Assembly (NCBI GenBank): GCA_036743315.1
Contig: DAINPV010000252.1
Location: forward strand, 1 to 6,116
Length of the DNA stretch: 6,116 nt
Source of the DNA: CALBTQ01 sp036743315
GTDB lineage: Bacteria; Lernaellota; Lernaellaia; Lernaellales; Lernaellaceae
Reading direction: 5' to 3'
Part shown: positions 5,102 through 6,116 of the stretch, piece by piece
Numbering within the stretch: position 1 is the first letter of the stretch
How the letters are laid out: every line of letters starts with the position of its first letter
Notes under the pieces: generated by a model
The model's input: the letters and a program-made list of their open reading frames with translations, nothing else
The model's database searches: none
What the model was told of the DNA's origin: nothing
Position numbers and translations under genes: made by a program

Positions 5102-6116
5102 ATGAAACACTTTATCCTTTTCATCTGTTTATTGTTGGCGTTCGTCGGTTGCGTGGAAAGCAACGGCCTCGAGGAAGTACCCGGCGAGCAGACGCCGCCG
5201 GAAGCGTTGCCCGCGACGTGCGCGAGCGAACTGGTTTTCGCCGCCGACGGTGCGAGTTTTTCGCTGACCAGCGACGAGTGCGCGATCGGCCTGCTCGACG
5301 CCACCGCGCGGCTGGCGTGGCGCGACACGGACGGCGCGCTGCACATTGTCGCGGCCAAGGATTATCCGCAACGGGATGTCGTCGAGACGGCCAACGGTCG
5401 GCAGTGGTCGCTGAGCGGCCATGCCCAGGCGCCGGAGTTGAGCGTGGCGATCGCCTTCGACGCCGAAGCGGGTACGGCCGTGCTGCGTCCGACCGTCGCG
5501 TGGCCGCCGCGGTTGGGCGAGGGCGCGCGCCTGGTGTATCTGGATCTGCCCAGCACCGGCGAAAAGGGCGCGGGCGTGCGGCTGCCGGCGAACCTCGGGC
5601 GCGCGGCGTGGGTGCAAAACGGTCACGACTCGTGGACCTTCACCGGCGTCGAGAACCTGCTGCCGGACGATCCGCCGCCGACGAAGGTGGACGGCGCGCC
5701 GGCGACGTGCGCGGAGAACTACGAGTATCTGTCCACCTGCCACGGCGTTTCGTGGTGGATGGGCGCGGTGGCCGACGCGGAGCGCGGGCCCGGCCTGCTG
5801 TGGGGCGCGTTGGCGGCGCGGCATTGGAAAACGTATGCGGGCGGTTCGCTGACGCACGCGGACGACCTGGTGCGGTTGCAGATCGTGCAGGGCACGCCCG
5901 GCGACGAACGCGCGCTGATGCCGGGCGGCACGCTGGAGATGGAGCCGATCTGGCTCAAGCTCGCCGCGCGACCGGCGTACGATCAGTACGAATACGCGCA
6001 GGCGGCCGCGGCCGAAACGCCGCCGCTGGAGCCGGAGCGCGCCGCGCCCTTCGGCTGGGCGACGTGGTACGAATACTTCACCGAGATCGACCGGGACATC
6101 GTGCTGGACAATTGCG
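5102..6116 (+). CDS. Putative lipoprotein, GH36-type alpha-galactosidase-like (C-terminus outside window)
   Basis: The frame is open for 338 residues to the window edge. Residues 1-17 are a lipoprotein signal (MKHFILFICLLLAFVGC) with lipobox-like FVGC, making Cys17 the lipid anchor. A short linker of E, P and G (18-38) follows. Residues 40-290 look like the beta-sandwich domain that precedes the catalytic barrel in GH36-like enzymes, including NGHDSW (173-178), similar to the 'NGxxSW' motif of that family. FGWATWYEYFTEIDRDIVLDN (317-337) resembles the first strand and helix of the GH27/GH36 barrel ('GWxSWxxxxxxIxxxxIxxN'). The catalytic aspartates lie beyond the window, so activity and substrate cannot be judged. 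It likely acts on galactosides or related sugars at the cell envelope. The start has no ribosome site, but the signal peptide fits exactly. It is divergent from the kinase operon. Confidence 0.7.
   Translation, partial: MKHFILFICLLLAFVGCVESNGLEEVPGEQTPPEALPATCASELVFAADGASFSLTSDECAIGLLDATARLAWRDTDGALHIVAAKDYPQRDVVETANGRQWSLSGHAQAPELSVAIAFDAEAGTAVLRPTVAWPPRLGEGARLVYLDLPSTGEKGAGVRLPANLGRAAWVQNGHDSWTFTGVENLLPDDPPPTKVDGAPATCAENYEYLSTCHGVSWWMGAVADAERGPGLLWGALAARHWKTYAGGSLTHADDLVRLQIVQGTPGDERALMPGGTLEMEPIWLKLAARPAYDQYEYAQAAAAETPPLEPERAAPFGWATWYEYFTEIDRDIVLDNC

Overview
The window is GC-rich bacterial DNA with strong GC bias at third codon positions. It encodes exported proteins with Sec and lipoprotein signal peptides, and it carries short hairpin repeats of the GTCAT...ATCCAGG type that occur in many Gram-negative and environmental bacteria. 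It looks like chromosome from a GC-rich Gram-negative lineage of deltaproteobacterial or myxobacterial character. No taxonomic marker is present, so this is only an impression from composition and gene style.

Layout from left to right. (1) Positions 1-674, minus: the N-terminal part of an exported TolB/PD40-type beta-propeller protein, cut by the window edge and possibly frameshifted near base 57. (2) Positions 675-911: a divergent intergenic region with a TTGACA promoter for gene 1 and an AT-rich imperfect inverted repeat. (3) Positions 912-1580, plus: a small exported protein with eight cysteines and three internal CP...C repeats that resemble the repeat pattern of VMO-I beta-prism proteins. 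A very good rho-independent terminator follows it. (4) Positions 1747-2747, plus: a two-gene unit of a DUF92/TMEM19-family membrane protein overlapping a 71-residue cytoplasmic protein. (5) Positions 2716-4724, minus: a two-component operon of a soluble histidine kinase (degenerate receiver, GAF-like region, HisKA, HATPase) overlapping by ATGA a stand-alone CheY-like receiver. This operon converges on the DUF92 unit and the last coding bases overlap. (6) Positions 4725-5101: a 377-bp divergent spacer. It holds a kinase promoter candidate, two tandem 17-bp palindromes at a 22-bp period just upstream of it, a roughly 125-bp MITE-like multi-hairpin element, and a second partial copy of that element's left end. 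(7) Positions 5102-6116, plus: the first 338 residues of a lipoprotein that resembles GH36-type alpha-galactosidases and runs off the window.

The genes do not form one pathway. The kinase and receiver clearly work together, and the receiver has no DNA-binding or enzymatic output of its own. The DUF92 gene and its small partner are translationally coupled. The rest are separate units. I see no defence system, CRISPR array, tRNA or rRNA. The observations most worth following up are the tandem palindromes at the kinase promoter, the three-repeat cysteine-rich exported protein, the nested repeat element, and a possible single-base deletion in the beta-propeller gene.
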